Of a stretch of DNA of 64,000 nt, positions 1-8,870 are shown one piece after another. This DNA is from Paenibacillus vini (GTDB lineage: Bacteria; Bacillota; Bacilli; Paenibacillales; Paenibacillaceae). The stretch is from assembly GCF_018403325.1 (NCBI RefSeq), contig NZ_BOSL01000014.1, positions 62,001 to 126,000 of the forward strand, written 5' to 3'. Made by a program: the position numbers and the translations under genes. Numbering within the stretch: the first letter of the stretch is position 1; every line of letters starts with the position of its first letter. A model generated the notes under the pieces. The model saw only the letters and a list, made by a program, of their open reading frames with translations, did no database searches and was not told where the DNA came from.

Positions 1-344
1 AGAGAAAAGGGTTCGCTCTGAGAATCCGGCGGGACAGTGACCGCAGGTCGGTATGGCTTGATATTACTACGCAGGGCAGGGAATTCGTGAGCCGCAATCG
101 AAACATCGGCACCCGGTGCATTGCGATTTTGTTTGAGGAATTATCGGTGGAGGAGCTGGGGCAAGTCCATGATCTGTTCAAAGGATTGATCGACCGGCTG
201 GAACATTTTTCAGATACGTTGAACTCCCTTGCGGAGAGCAATTTACGGCAACCATCGGTTCATTCCACCGGTGTTCGGCCTGAAGATATCGATGAACAAA
301 CGGCCGGGGAAGAGAAACGGCAGGGGAAATATCTATCTTACTAA
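1..344 (+). CDS. MarR-family transcriptional regulator (C-terminal part, cut by window edge)
   Basis: The reading frame is open from base 3 with no stop, so the gene continues to the left of the window; the GTG at 87 is internal. The visible residues before it contain RRDSDRRSVWLDIT followed by TQGREF. This is the wing of a MarR winged helix (D-x-R-x3-V-x-L-T, then a Gly after the wing). The rest is the helical dimerisation tail. MarR proteins are homodimeric DNA-binding repressors that often sense aromatic or phenolic ligands. The stop lies 13 bases before the arylsulfotransferase-like gene, so it is probably the first gene of that operon and its likely regulator; that role is inferred from position. 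The N-terminus and ligand cannot be judged here. Confidence 0.82.
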   Translation, partial: RKGFALRIRRDSDRRSVWLDITTQGREFVSRNRNIGTRCIAILFEELSVEELGQVHDLFKGLIDRLEHFSDTLNSLAESNLRQPSVHSTGVRPEDIDEQTAGEEKRQGKYLSY

Positions 345-357
345 AGGGGCGGTATAA

Positions 358-1803
358 ATGGGACATCCGACAATATATCCTACGGGAGCAACGGTATACA
401 AACCGGAGAAAGCATGGAGCGGTTACACGATCTATCAGGCGGCGGACACGGGAGCGCTGCTGATCGACATGAGCGGAAAGGAGGTTCATCTGTGGAAGGG
501 CCTGCGCGGATTCCCCAACAAGGTGTTTCCGGGAGGCTACGTGCTAGGGAGCACGGCTGAACGGGACCCCAAGCACGGTTTTCAGGACGAGGCCGACCTG
601 GTTCAGGTCGATTGGGACGGCAACATCGTATGGCGTTTCAATCGCCATGAATGGATCGAGGATCCCGGGCATGAACCGCAGTGGATGGCGAGAGCCCATC
701 ACGATTACCAGCGAAGTGGTAATCCCGTAGGGTATTATGTTCCCGGCGCCGACCCGGAAGTTGGCGGGGGAAACACGCTAATTCTGGTTCATAAAAATGT
801 GCACAACCCGAAAATCTCAGATAAGTTGCTGTTGGACGATTCGATTATTGAAGTGGACTGGGAAGGAAACATTGTCTGGGAATGGAACTGCCATGAGCAT
901 TTCGACGAACTCGGCTTTGACGAGCAGGCTAAAAACGTGTTGTTCCGCGATCCGAACACCCGGTTCTTCGGCGATGAATCGGGAGACTGGATGCATATCA
1001 ATTCCATCTCGGTGCTCGGACCGAACCGGTTCTATGATGCGGGAGACGAGCGGTTCCATCCCGACAATATTATCTGGGACGCCAGAGAGAGCAACATTAT
1101 AGCTATCGTTGACAAAAAGACCGGAGCGATCGTCTGGCGGTTAGGCCCGGATTATTCGGCTCCCGAATTTAAGCATCTGGGCTGGATTATCGGGCAGCAT
1201 CATGCTCACTTGATTCCCCGGGGATTGCCGGGCGAAGGCAATCTGCTCCTGTTTGACAACGGCGGCTGGGCCGGGTACGGCGCTCCGAATCCGGCTTCTC
1301 CAATCGGCCAAAAGAACGCGGTTCGGGACCATTCCCGCATTTTGGAGATCGATCCGGTCACTCTCGAAATCGTGTGGCAGTATACTCCGACCGAGGCCGG
1401 ATTTATTGCCCCGCTGGACTCTTATCGTTTCTATAGTCCTTATATCAGTTCCGCCCAGCGGCTGCCAAACGGGAACACGCTGATTACGGAAGGGGCGGAC
1501 GGACGGATTTTCGAAGTGACCCGGGAGCATGAGCTGGTTTGGGAATATATTTCACCTTACAAAAATAAACGGAACTCCAATATGGTGTATCGCGCTTATC
1601 GCGTGCCTTACGAGTGGGTGCCTCAGCTTTCGCGTCCGGTCGAACAGGCGATTGAACCGTTGGACGTGGCTAGCTTCCGGGTTCCGGGTGCCGCTGGGAC
1701 GGGTGCCGAATCCGTTGCTGTTGTGGACGGCACGATCTCTTACGAGGATGGAGCTCTGTGTGTCGCCCGCATCGACGAGCGGCCTCAGAACAAAGAAGAA
1801 TAA
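358..1803 (+). CDS. Arylsulfotransferase (ASST)-like beta-propeller protein
   Basis: This 481-residue protein resembles the arylsulfotransferase families (PF05935/PF14269), PAPS-independent enzymes that move sulfuryl groups between phenols. It carries repeated propeller strands of the form VDWDGNIVWRF, VDWEGNIVWEW, VDKKTGAIVWRLG, IDPVTLEIVWQY and a final LVWEY. Conserved histidine clusters are ARAHHDY (about 111-117) and GQHHAHLIP (about 280-288). The ASST reaction uses a catalytic histidine, but which residue that is here needs a structural alignment. There is no signal peptide, unlike the periplasmic enterobacterial enzyme, so it is probably cytoplasmic. The start is the ATG after AAAGGGGCGG. 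It sits between a MarR gene and an SsuABC-like importer with short gaps, which suggests use of imported sulfate esters or sulfonates. Family fold is fairly certain; substrate is unknown. Confidence 0.75.
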   Translation: MGHPTIYPTGATVYKPEKAWSGYTIYQAADTGALLIDMSGKEVHLWKGLRGFPNKVFPGGYVLGSTAERDPKHGFQDEADLVQVDWDGNIVWRFNRHEWIEDPGHEPQWMARAHHDYQRSGNPVGYYVPGADPEVGGGNTLILVHKNVHNPKISDKLLLDDSIIEVDWEGNIVWEWNCHEHFDELGFDEQAKNVLFRDPNTRFFGDESGDWMHINSISVLGPNRFYDAGDERFHPDNIIWDARESNIIAIVDKKTGAIVWRLGPDYSAPEFKHLGWIIGQHHAHLIPRGLPGEGNLLLFDNGGWAGYGAPNPASPIGQKNAVRDHSRILEIDPVTLEIVWQYTPTEAGFIAPLDSYRFYSPYISSAQRLPNGNTLITEGADGRIFEVTREHELVWEYISPYKNKRNSNMVYRAYRVPYEWVPQLSRPVEQAIEPLDVASFRVPGAAGTGAESVAVVDGTISYEDGALCVARIDERPQNKEE

Positions 1804-1823
1804 TTAAAGGAGGGGAAAGGACC

Positions 1824-2912
1824 ATGCTGAACCAGAACCATAAGAAAAATAGGACTCGATCGGTGACTATGCTTGTTTCGCTATCTTTATTATTTATCAT
1901 TGCCTTGACCGGCTGCGGTTCGTCGCCGGATTCCACGTCATCCAAAGCCCGTGCGGCCGAAAATGGAGAGAGCGCGGGGACAACCGAAACCGCAAGTGAA
2001 AAAGCGGAGAAGGTGAAGCTGAATATCGCCGATATTTCCTCAAATCCCGTGCTGCGGGTTGCAGCGAATCAAGGGATTTTTGAGAAGCACGGAATCGAAG
2101 CGAAACTGGTTACGTTTGCCACGCCGGCGGAAGGAATTAATTCATTGTTTATCAAGCAGGCGGATATCGCTTGGGGAGCCGACTTCCCGATTTTGAACGC
2201 CGTCAGCAAAGGAGAGTACGCGATCATCGCGTCGACGGGAAACTCTACCGATCTGAGCGCGAAACAGTGGAAGCTGTACGTGCGGAACGAAATAGAACGT
2301 CCGGAGGATTTGGCCGGAAAGAACCTGAGCTTTTTGCGGGGGACCTTCATTTCTTATTTATGGGATGAATACTTGTCCGAATACGGGCTCGAACCCGAGA
2401 ATGTCAAGTTCATCGGCCAAGGAGGATTTGATGAAGCATACATTGCACTGAAAAAGGGCGAAGTCGATGCCGTTTGGGTTACCGGTGCAGCCATGGTGGA
2501 TAAGTTTGAAGCTTTGGAGGGAGCGCATCAACTGACCGATATGTCGCAAACGAAGGTGCGGATCGGCAGCCAGATTATCGCCCCGGAATCGCTGATTGCC
2601 GACAAGCCGGACGTCGTGGCGAATTTTCTGGATGCGCTGGATGAATCGTCCCGGTTTGTGAAGGAGAACCCGGAGAAGGTTGCGGATATTTTATACAAGG
2701 AAGTCAAACAACCGAAAGAAGCGACGCTGAAGGATTTATCCGTCATTAATTGGAACGTCGAATTCACGGATTCCGCGCTCGACAGCCTGTCCCGCCAAAA
2801 GCAATACATGGTGGAGAACGGGATCATACAGCAGGACTTCGAATTGAGAGATAAAATCAAGCTGGATCCGCTGCGGACTGTTTTTCCTGACCGCGTGACG
2901 GCGGCACCTTAA
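1824..2912 (+). CDS. Sulfonate/nitrate/taurine-type ABC transporter substrate-binding lipoprotein
   Basis: A 362-residue lipoprotein of the SsuA/TauA/NMT1 group. The N-terminus has basic residues, a hydrophobic stretch and the lipobox LTGC, then a Ser/Thr/Ala/Glu-rich linker. The binding domain begins near KLNIADISSNPVLRVAANQG and contains the family's early turn (GIFEKHGIEAKLV) and a later GEVDAVWVTG segment. I chose ATG 1824 because AAAGGAGGGG lies just upstream and the signal peptide starts there; an earlier in-frame start would overlap the preceding gene. It should capture a small oxyanion or sulfonate-like solute outside the membrane and pass it to the permease encoded two genes downstream. 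The ligand is inferred only from the family and the arylsulfotransferase neighbour. Confidence 0.88.
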   Translation: MLNQNHKKNRTRSVTMLVSLSLLFIIALTGCGSSPDSTSSKARAAENGESAGTTETASEKAEKVKLNIADISSNPVLRVAANQGIFEKHGIEAKLVTFATPAEGINSLFIKQADIAWGADFPILNAVSKGEYAIIASTGNSTDLSAKQWKLYVRNEIERPEDLAGKNLSFLRGTFISYLWDEYLSEYGLEPENVKFIGQGGFDEAYIALKKGEVDAVWVTGAAMVDKFEALEGAHQLTDMSQTKVRIGSQIIAPESLIADKPDVVANFLDALDESSRFVKENPEKVADILYKEVKQPKEATLKDLSVINWNVEFTDSALDSLSRQKQYMVENGIIQQDFELRDKIKLDPLRTVFPDRVTAAP

Positions 2913-2924
2913 GGAGGGATCGGG

Positions 2925-3734
2925 ATGTCCTTGGCGTCTGTTAAACCTGTGGCTTCAAAGAAACATACGATCACAATCGAAGGTTTGAACAAAAGCTATC
3001 ATGATCATCCCGGGTCCGGTAGTGGAAACGGGGATATTCACTACATCATCAAAGATGTGGACCTGGTGATCAAGGGCGGCGAGTTTTTTGTTCTCCTTGG
3101 GCCGAGCGGCTGCGGAAAATCCACACTGTTGAACATGATCGCAGGCTTCATTTCAAAAACAAGCGGAAATCTGCGGGTTGGTGGGTCTGATATCGATAAG
3201 CCGGGTCGCGACCGGGCGGTCGTGTTCCAGCAGGCCGATTCCTCGCTGTTCCCCTGGCTTACCGTCAGGCAGAACGTCGAGTTCGGGCTAAAGATGAAGA
3301 AGGTTCCGAAGCGGGACAGAAGGGTCGTCTCCGAGCAGTATATCGACCTGGTAGGGCTGACAGGACATGGAGATAAACTGCCGAGGGAACTATCCGGCGG
3401 GATGAAGCAGCGGGTGCAACTTGCCCGTGTCCTAGCCAACGATCCGGAAATCCTGCTTATGGATGAGCCGTTCGGCGCATTGGATGCGATGACCCGCAGA
3501 ACGATGCAGAAAGAGCTGGTTCGCATTTGGCGGCAAACGGACAAAACCATCGTGTTCGTAACGCACGATATCCAAGAGGCTATCCTGCTCGGAGGACGGA
3601 TTGGCATCATGTCCCCGGGCCCTTCATCCAAAATATCGCATATTTACGATATTCCGCTCACTTATCCAAGGGAAGTTTCGGCGGCGGAGTTTTACGAGTA
3701 TCATTCACGGATTCAGGCGCACTTTGACGAATAG
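2925..3734 (+). CDS. ABC transporter ATP-binding protein (SsuB/TauB type)
   Basis: A 269-residue ABC ATPase with Walker A GPSGCGKST, Q-loop VVFQQADSSLFPW, signature LSGGMKQRVQLARVLA, Walker B ILLMDEPFGALD and switch histidine FVTHDIQEA. These match importers for nitrate, sulfonate and taurine. The N-terminus carries about 12 extra residues before the usual ITIEGLNKSY strand. It starts 12 bases after the binding-protein gene behind AAGGAGGG and is followed directly by its permease, so the three form one importer. It would power uptake at the inner face of the membrane. Confidence 0.93.
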   Translation: MSLASVKPVASKKHTITIEGLNKSYHDHPGSGSGNGDIHYIIKDVDLVIKGGEFFVLLGPSGCGKSTLLNMIAGFISKTSGNLRVGGSDIDKPGRDRAVVFQQADSSLFPWLTVRQNVEFGLKMKKVPKRDRRVVSEQYIDLVGLTGHGDKLPRELSGGMKQRVQLARVLANDPEILLMDEPFGALDAMTRRTMQKELVRIWRQTDKTIVFVTHDIQEAILLGGRIGIMSPGPSSKISHIYDIPLTYPREVSAAEFYEYHSRIQAHFDE

Positions 3735-3747
3735 GGGGGGAAGAGTG

Positions 3748-4524
3748 ATGACTTGGTTAAAAAAGAAATGGGCTGGCCTGCTCCTGCTTTGGATTTTCGT
3801 TTTGGCGGCCTGGCAAACCGGGGCGTTGCTTTACGGCCCTGAAGTAATTCCCGGCCCGGTAGAGACCGTTAAAGGTGGGGTTGAACTGTTCAAGGACGGC
3901 TCGCTCCCGAAATATATCGGTATCAGCTTTTACAGAGTGTTTAGCGGCTGGGCGCTCGGCAGCCTGATTGCGATTCCGCTGGGCGTCCTCATCGGCAAGG
4001 TGGATGTCATCCGTCATTTTGCCGAGCCGTTGCTCAATTTCATCCGGTTTATTCCTCCCATCGCATTCATTACGCTGTTTCTTGTCTGGTTCGGCATCGG
4101 GGAGCAGTCAAAAATCGCCCTGATCCTGTATGCCACACTATTTATCGTGATGATGAACACGCTGACAGGGGTGCTGTCCGTAGAGGAGGATAAAGTCCGG
4201 GCGGCCCGCAGCATGGGGGCATCGGAATGGCAGATCATCCTGCATGTCATCATCCCGGCGACGGCGCCCTATATGTTCACCGGAGTCCGGCTCGCCATGG
4301 GGACATCGTATATGGCCATCGTCGGGGCGGAAATGATCGCTTCCAATGAAGGCGTCGGCTATTTGATTTGGAACTCGCGGTTGTTTTTCCGCACGGACTG
4401 GATTTTTGTCGGCCTCATCAGCCTCGGATTAATGGGCTTTGTCACGGACCGGCTGTTTGGCTGGTTCGGACGCAAAGTATTGTGGAGGTATGGAGTCGTC
4501 GGCTCTACCCCGGTTCGGAGATAG
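3748..4524 (+). CDS. ABC transporter permease (SsuC/TauC type)
   Basis: A 258-residue inner-membrane permease of the binding-protein-dependent type, with about six hydrophobic segments. The cytoplasmic EAA-like coupling loop is visible as AARSMGASEWQIILHVIIP, ending in the typical GVRLAMG. The ATG at 3748 follows a run of seven G (3734-3740) and begins the first membrane helix (WLKKKWAGLLLLW); the open frame upstream overlaps the ATPase gene and is not needed. It is the last gene of the five-gene block and would form the channel for the imported sulfur compound or related anion. Confidence 0.92.
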   Translation: MTWLKKKWAGLLLLWIFVLAAWQTGALLYGPEVIPGPVETVKGGVELFKDGSLPKYIGISFYRVFSGWALGSLIAIPLGVLIGKVDVIRHFAEPLLNFIRFIPPIAFITLFLVWFGIGEQSKIALILYATLFIVMMNTLTGVLSVEEDKVRAARSMGASEWQIILHVIIPATAPYMFTGVRLAMGTSYMAIVGAEMIASNEGVGYLIWNSRLFFRTDWIFVGLISLGLMGFVTDRLFGWFGRKVLWRYGVVGSTPVRR

Positions 4525-4595
4525 GGTTCATATTTGAGCTTCCCGATAGTGATTTTGATACAATAAGAGCAAGGTCTTATATTTCGGGAGGAATC

Positions 4596-5582
4596 ATGGA
4601 AAGTGCATCCGAGTCATCTCAACAACCAAAGTTTTTGACGAATTTACATTCTGATCGATATATTTATCCATTTGCTTGTCATGAAAACGATCGCGAATTG
4701 TGTAATATGGAATTCCGTGCCCTATTCGGACAAACGCCGGGAGTATACCCCTATATAGACAGTAATGTGGCGATTGCGCCGGAACGGAGTCCATTTATTT
4801 CCATGCGGATAGACGTATTGTTCACAGGGGTGGAACTTGAGGATATTGTTGCCCAAGCGGGGGGAATTCAGCTTGATGGACATACGTTTAAAGTGCTGTA
4901 TATCAAGCACGGGTTGAAACGGAGTTATGGGGAGCAACGGCAGTTGGAGCGGCAAGTAGGAGCTCGTATCCGGGGGACCGCAGAAATGCGCACTCCGGAT
5001 TTTACGTTTGGTTTGCTTTCTTTGGAAGAGGGCTGGCTGCTTGGAGTTTGCCGAATGGTGGATCCGGCCTGGCAGGGGCATAAGCATAAGCCGCAAAATT
5101 ATTCTACCGGGCTTTCCGCCGCGCTGGCCCGATCCCTTGTCAACATCGCAGTTCCTGACCCGGCAGGGATTAGGGCGATCGATCCCTGCTGCGGGATGGG
5201 CAATGTCCTTATCGAAGCACTATCTATGGGAATAGACATCCGGGGCCGGGATTTGAATCCGCTGGCCGTTAAGGGAGCCCGGGAGAATTTGGCGTATTTC
5301 GGATACGATGCCTCGAGTCTTGTTACCTTCGGAGACATGAGGGACGTGAGCGATCATTTCGATGCGGCGATTCTGGATATGCCCTACAATCTGTGCTCTG
5401 TGCTGCCGCAAGAAGTCAAACAATCTATGCTGGCCGGCCTGCGGGGATTCAGCGACCGTGCTGTAATCATCTCAACGGAGGAGATAGAGGAGGATATTCT
5501 GGCATGCGGATTTAGAATTATGGACTACGGCCGTGCAGCCAAAGGTTCATTCATTCGAAAGATATGGGTATGTCAGGGATAA
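4596..5582 (+). CDS. TRM11-like SAM-dependent RNA methyltransferase
   Basis: A 328-residue protein with an N-terminal THUMP-like region and a C-terminal Rossmann methyltransferase domain. The SAM-binding motif I is AIDPCCGMGNVLIEAL, the acidic residue after strand 2 is in IRGRDLNPLAV, and the catalytic (D/N)PPY-type motif appears as DMPY within AAILDMPYN. This is the pattern of the TRM11/TrmN group that methylates the N2 of guanine in tRNA, so a tRNA guanine methyltransferase is likely but the target base is not proven. The start is the ATG after TTCGGGAGGAATC. An in-frame start at 4368 would overlap the permease by more than 150 bases and is rejected. It appears to be transcribed alone. Confidence 0.75.
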   Translation: MESASESSQQPKFLTNLHSDRYIYPFACHENDRELCNMEFRALFGQTPGVYPYIDSNVAIAPERSPFISMRIDVLFTGVELEDIVAQAGGIQLDGHTFKVLYIKHGLKRSYGEQRQLERQVGARIRGTAEMRTPDFTFGLLSLEEGWLLGVCRMVDPAWQGHKHKPQNYSTGLSAALARSLVNIAVPDPAGIRAIDPCCGMGNVLIEALSMGIDIRGRDLNPLAVKGARENLAYFGYDASSLVTFGDMRDVSDHFDAAILDMPYNLCSVLPQEVKQSMLAGLRGFSDRAVIISTEEIEEDILACGFRIMDYGRAAKGSFIRKIWVCQG

Positions 5583-5747
5583 CCGAATCCCAGTCAAAAG
5601 CCCGGATAAATATCACACTATGTGTAAAGTATTTGATGTTTTCAAAGGAAATTTATGAATATTTTTAATTTTTCTATAAAATTCCCTTTTTAAGTTCAGA
5701 ATCCCGCTTTATAATGTTAGATAATCTGACATGAGGTGGCGAGGACA

Positions 5748-7337
5748 ATGAGATATTTTGGTGTGTTCGAAAAAAATGTACGTCTGCTTGGCTTTATAGC
5801 AGCTATCGTATTATTCGTGGCGGCTTTGCTGCAGGATTCTTCCTGGTACATTCCTTTGACGGCCCTGATTGCCGTTCTTTGTTTTGTAATGCTGTCCCTG
5901 AATCTTCCGGTATCCTGGAGGAAAGGACAAACCCCTTCCGGTTCTATTCCTCCGGCAGCTCCGCAGGGATCGCACGAAGAAGCGCAGACGGCAAGCCAAT
6001 GGGGGGCGATGGTGAACGAATCGCGAGTAGCGGCGGACCGGTTGCAAGCTGCCGTCGGTGAGGTGAGTGAGAGTATCGGGGAGCTCCAGCATTTATCCGA
6101 TATATCTTCCGTTGAGGATATGAAGCTGAAAGCCAGCAGCGAACGGTCTTTGGAACAAGTGCAGGAGAGCCTGGCCGCGATGGAGGAGGTAGCTTCTTCC
6201 GCATTCCGGATTCAAGAGGCTGCGGAACAGCTGCGTTACCGCAGCGAAAGGACGCTGTCGGAAGCTTCAAGGATGTCGGAGGCGCTCGTAGCTGCAGACG
6301 GTACGATCCGCTCGCTGGCGGAATCCCAGCAATCCATTGCCGGCCCTATGAATGATCTTGAGAGCAATACACGAAAGCTCGGGGCCCTGTACCGGGAGCT
6401 TGAGGGAATATCCGGCGAGGTGTCGTTGCTGGCGCTGAACGCCTCTATTGAGGCGGCCAGGCTGGGGGAGCAGGGCAAAGGTTTCGATGTGGTGGCCATG
6501 CGGATGAGGCAACTCGCTGAGCAGAGCGGCAAGGCTATCGGCAGCTCCGCTCCCTTGTTCCGGCAAATCGTGGATGAGGTTGACAGGGTCAAGGAAACGC
6601 TGCATGAGGGAAAGAAGTCGGCTTTAGACGGCATTGAGTTATTGAAAATCATGGGGAGAGACATCCTGTTTATTTCCGATGAAGTGGCTGCGATCAACGA
6701 TCACGTAGCAGAGACAGGGAAGCGCAGCAGGGAACAGACTGAGATGACTCGGAATATGGAAAGTATGATGAATGATGTCCATGCCGCGCTTAGCCGCAGC
6801 ATTTCCCATGTGGAAGGTGCGTTGTCTCGCATGGAATCCCAAAGAATACATATCGGCAAGCTGCAAACCGTAGCCGGTGGTTTGCACCGGGCACAAGCCG
6901 AACTGATCACCTCGCTTGACGCGGTCCGGATCGGTTCATCCGGTGGTGAGGAGTCGGCAGAACAACGGGAGGCGGTCCGGGCTCTGGGTTTGACTTACGC
7001 CCGCAAACTTCAGGAGATTGCGCAAACTGAGCCACTCACCGGGATGTTGGAGGCGGATCACCGGACCGCTCTGGAGCTGCTCTTGTCCCGGGAATCCGGT
7101 CTGGAGGCGGCATGGACAAACCGGGTGGACGGTTCATTTGTTATTTCGATTCCGGAGGCGGGATTGCTGAATGCCAAGGGGCGTGAATGGTTCCGCAGTG
7201 CAAAGAGCGGGGAGACGGTCATTTCGGAGAGCTATGTCTCGGCTATAACGAAACGGCGATGCATCACCTTATCTGTTCCTATTGTGAAGGACGATATCGT
7301 GATCGGCGTACTTGGAGCCGATTTGTCAATAGAATAA
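5748..7337 (+). CDS. Methyl-accepting chemotaxis-like protein with C-terminal Cache domain
   Basis: A 529-residue protein. Two membrane helices lie close together near residues 10-55 with almost no extracellular loop. A long coiled coil leads to the receptor hairpin tip SLLALNASIEAARLGEQGKGF (about 225-245), the part that contacts CheW/CheA. The last 110 residues read as a Cache/PDC domain: GSFVISIPEAGLLNAKGREWFR, then SAITKRRCITLSVPI and VIGVLGADLS. Cache domains usually sit outside the cell at the N-terminus; here the domain follows the signalling part and would be cytoplasmic. ATG 5748 is preferred over GTG 5736 because AGGTGGCGAGG fits it better. A -10-like TATAAT is at 5710-5715. It is a single-gene unit. 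Function: signal transduction, ligand unknown. Confidence 0.78.
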   Translation: MRYFGVFEKNVRLLGFIAAIVLFVAALLQDSSWYIPLTALIAVLCFVMLSLNLPVSWRKGQTPSGSIPPAAPQGSHEEAQTASQWGAMVNESRVAADRLQAAVGEVSESIGELQHLSDISSVEDMKLKASSERSLEQVQESLAAMEEVASSAFRIQEAAEQLRYRSERTLSEASRMSEALVAADGTIRSLAESQQSIAGPMNDLESNTRKLGALYRELEGISGEVSLLALNASIEAARLGEQGKGFDVVAMRMRQLAEQSGKAIGSSAPLFRQIVDEVDRVKETLHEGKKSALDGIELLKIMGRDILFISDEVAAINDHVAETGKRSREQTEMTRNMESMMNDVHAALSRSISHVEGALSRMESQRIHIGKLQTVAGGLHRAQAELITSLDAVRIGSSGGEESAEQREAVRALGLTYARKLQEIAQTEPLTGMLEADHRTALELLLSRESGLEAAWTNRVDGSFVISIPEAGLLNAKGREWFRSAKSGETVISESYVSAITKRRCITLSVPIVKDDIVIGVLGADLSIE

Positions 7338-7396
7338 GAGTTCCTGGGTGAGTCTCGAGAAACAGGGGATTCGATCATGAAGCTTGCCCGGGAGTA

Positions 7397-7425
7397 TTGT
7401 AAGTTTGAGTCTTTTCCCCTATAAT
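7397..7425 (+). promoter_or_regulatory. Promoter of the btu operon
   Basis: A -35-like TTGTAA at 7397-7402 and a perfect TATAAT at 7420-7425 are 17 bases apart. They lie about 40 bases before the B12 aptamer, which is where the start of the riboswitch transcript is expected. Confidence 0.6.
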
Positions 7426-7463
7426 CCTATAGAGAAAGAAAGCCTTGATTCAAGCGAATAGAA

Positions 7464-7642
7464 GTGCCCGTAGGTCCTGGAGCAAGCTTAACCGCAAGCT
7501 TCGGGTTAAAAGGGAAGCCGGTGTAAATCCGGCACGGTCCCGCCACTGTGTACAGGGACGAAGCTCATCGATGCCACTGCCATACGCCATAGTATGATGG
7601 GAAGGCGGACTTCGTCGCAACCTGATAGTCAGGAGACCTGCC
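7464..7642 (+). promoter_or_regulatory. Cobalamin (B12) riboswitch
   Basis: The conserved B12-box elements occur in order: GGGAAGCCGGTG with TAAATCCGGCACGG, then CCCGCCACTGTG, a second GCCACTGCC, GGGAAGGCGG and finally GTCAGGAGACCTGCC. This is the adenosylcobalamin aptamer. It precedes btuF by about 220 bases with a terminator between them, so B12 binding should favour termination and turn off uptake genes. Ends are approximate to a few bases. Confidence 0.96.
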
Positions 7643-7764
7643 AACGGGAGATTAGACGGTCCTTCGAGGAAAGGATAACGTTCTGCTTAGAACACGGAGC
7701 CTGCTTTTCCGCTAGGGCAGTCAAGCCATTAAGCCAAGGCCTCCGATATGACTTTGTAGACGTA

Positions 7765-7791
7765 ACCCATCCGCTCAGGATGGGTTTTTTT
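7765..7791 (+). terminator. Intrinsic terminator of the B12 riboswitch expression platform
   Basis: ACCCATCC (7765-7772) pairs with GGATGGGT (7778-7785) and is followed by a run of T. It lies between the aptamer and btuF and is the likely regulated terminator. Confidence 0.9.
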
Positions 7792-7859
7792 CTTAAATAA
7801 TAGGGCTTCGCTAGGGTTAAGGCGTTTCTTAATAAAGAAACCCGAAGGAGAGGGACAAA

Positions 7860-8870
7860 ATGAAGAAATGGACTAAGATTTGGGGGATTTGGCTGCTGGC
7901 GCTGTTGTTGCTAGTTACGGCCGGCTGCGGTACAAACGGAAAGAATAACGCGGCGGATAATAGCGGCAATACGTCACAAACGGAACAGAGTCAAAATAAC
8001 GAAACTTCCGCGCCGGAGCAGGAAGGGCAGCAGACTTCTTATCCGCTTACAGTAAAGGATGCTTTCGGAACGGAATTTACGTTTGAATCCGCACCGCAGC
8101 GGATCGTATCGTTGGCGCCATCGGAGACAGAAGGGCTGTTCGCGCTTGGTCTGGATGAGCAGGTGGTCGGAGTTTCCGATAATGACGATTATCCGGAAGC
8201 TGTAAAGGACAAGCCAAGAATGGGCGGGTTCCAGGTGAATGTGGAAGCTGTAGTTGCGGCTCAGCCTGACCTTGTGCTTGCCGGGAACCTGATCGGGGAA
8301 GATACGGTCAAGAGCCTGAGCGACCTGGGGATGAAAGTATACCGCTCCAATCCGAAGACGATTGACGGAGTGATGGAGAATATCCGGACGATCGGCGAGA
8401 TCACCGATCATCAAAAAGAGGCAAACGAAGTAACCGCACAAATGCAGGCCGAATTGGATAAAGTGACCGAGGCCGTGAAATCTTTGCCGGCTGATCAAAA
8501 GAAAAAGGTATATATCGAATTTTCTCCAGGCTGGACGGTAGGCAAGGGAGAGTTTATGGATGAGATGATTCAGGTTGCAGGCGGGGAAAATGTGGCATCC
8601 GACATTACCGGCTGGAGCGAAATTAACGAAGAGAATATTATTAAGGCAAATCCGGACGTTATTTTATATGCGAAAAGCGTCGTAGATGAGAACAACCGGA
8701 CGTTAGCCGAGATTATCAAAGGCCGCGGGGGATGGGATCAGATCACGGCCGTGAAGGAAGATCGCATTGTGGCAATGGACGACAATTTGCTCAGCCGTCC
8801 GGGACCACGGGTAACCCAAGGTTTGATTGAAGTGGCTAAAGCGATCTATCCGGACCTGATTCAGCCATGA
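7860..8870 (+). CDS. btuF: Vitamin B12 ABC transporter substrate-binding lipoprotein BtuF
   Basis: A 336-residue lipoprotein with lipobox VTAGCG, an Asn/Gln-rich linker and a class III helical-backbone binding fold. The domain opens with PQRIVSLAPSETEGLFALG and has the GVSDNDDYPEAV segment common to BtuF proteins. The start ATG follows GAAGGAGAGGG. It is the first gene after the B12 riboswitch and overlaps btuC by four bases, so a cobalamin or corrinoid ligand is well supported by regulation as well as by sequence. It would bind corrinoids at the outer face of the membrane. Confidence 0.92.
   Translation: MKKWTKIWGIWLLALLLLVTAGCGTNGKNNAADNSGNTSQTEQSQNNETSAPEQEGQQTSYPLTVKDAFGTEFTFESAPQRIVSLAPSETEGLFALGLDEQVVGVSDNDDYPEAVKDKPRMGGFQVNVEAVVAAQPDLVLAGNLIGEDTVKSLSDLGMKVYRSNPKTIDGVMENIRTIGEITDHQKEANEVTAQMQAELDKVTEAVKSLPADQKKKVYIEFSPGWTVGKGEFMDEMIQVAGGENVASDITGWSEINEENIIKANPDVILYAKSVVDENNRTLAEIIKGRGGWDQITAVKEDRIVAMDDNLLSRPGPRVTQGLIEVAKAIYPDLIQP

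Noticed and set aside
3041-3631. 196-codon minus-strand frame
   Set aside because: Shadow of the ABC ATPase gene; Ser/Thr-rich translation typical of an antisense frame.
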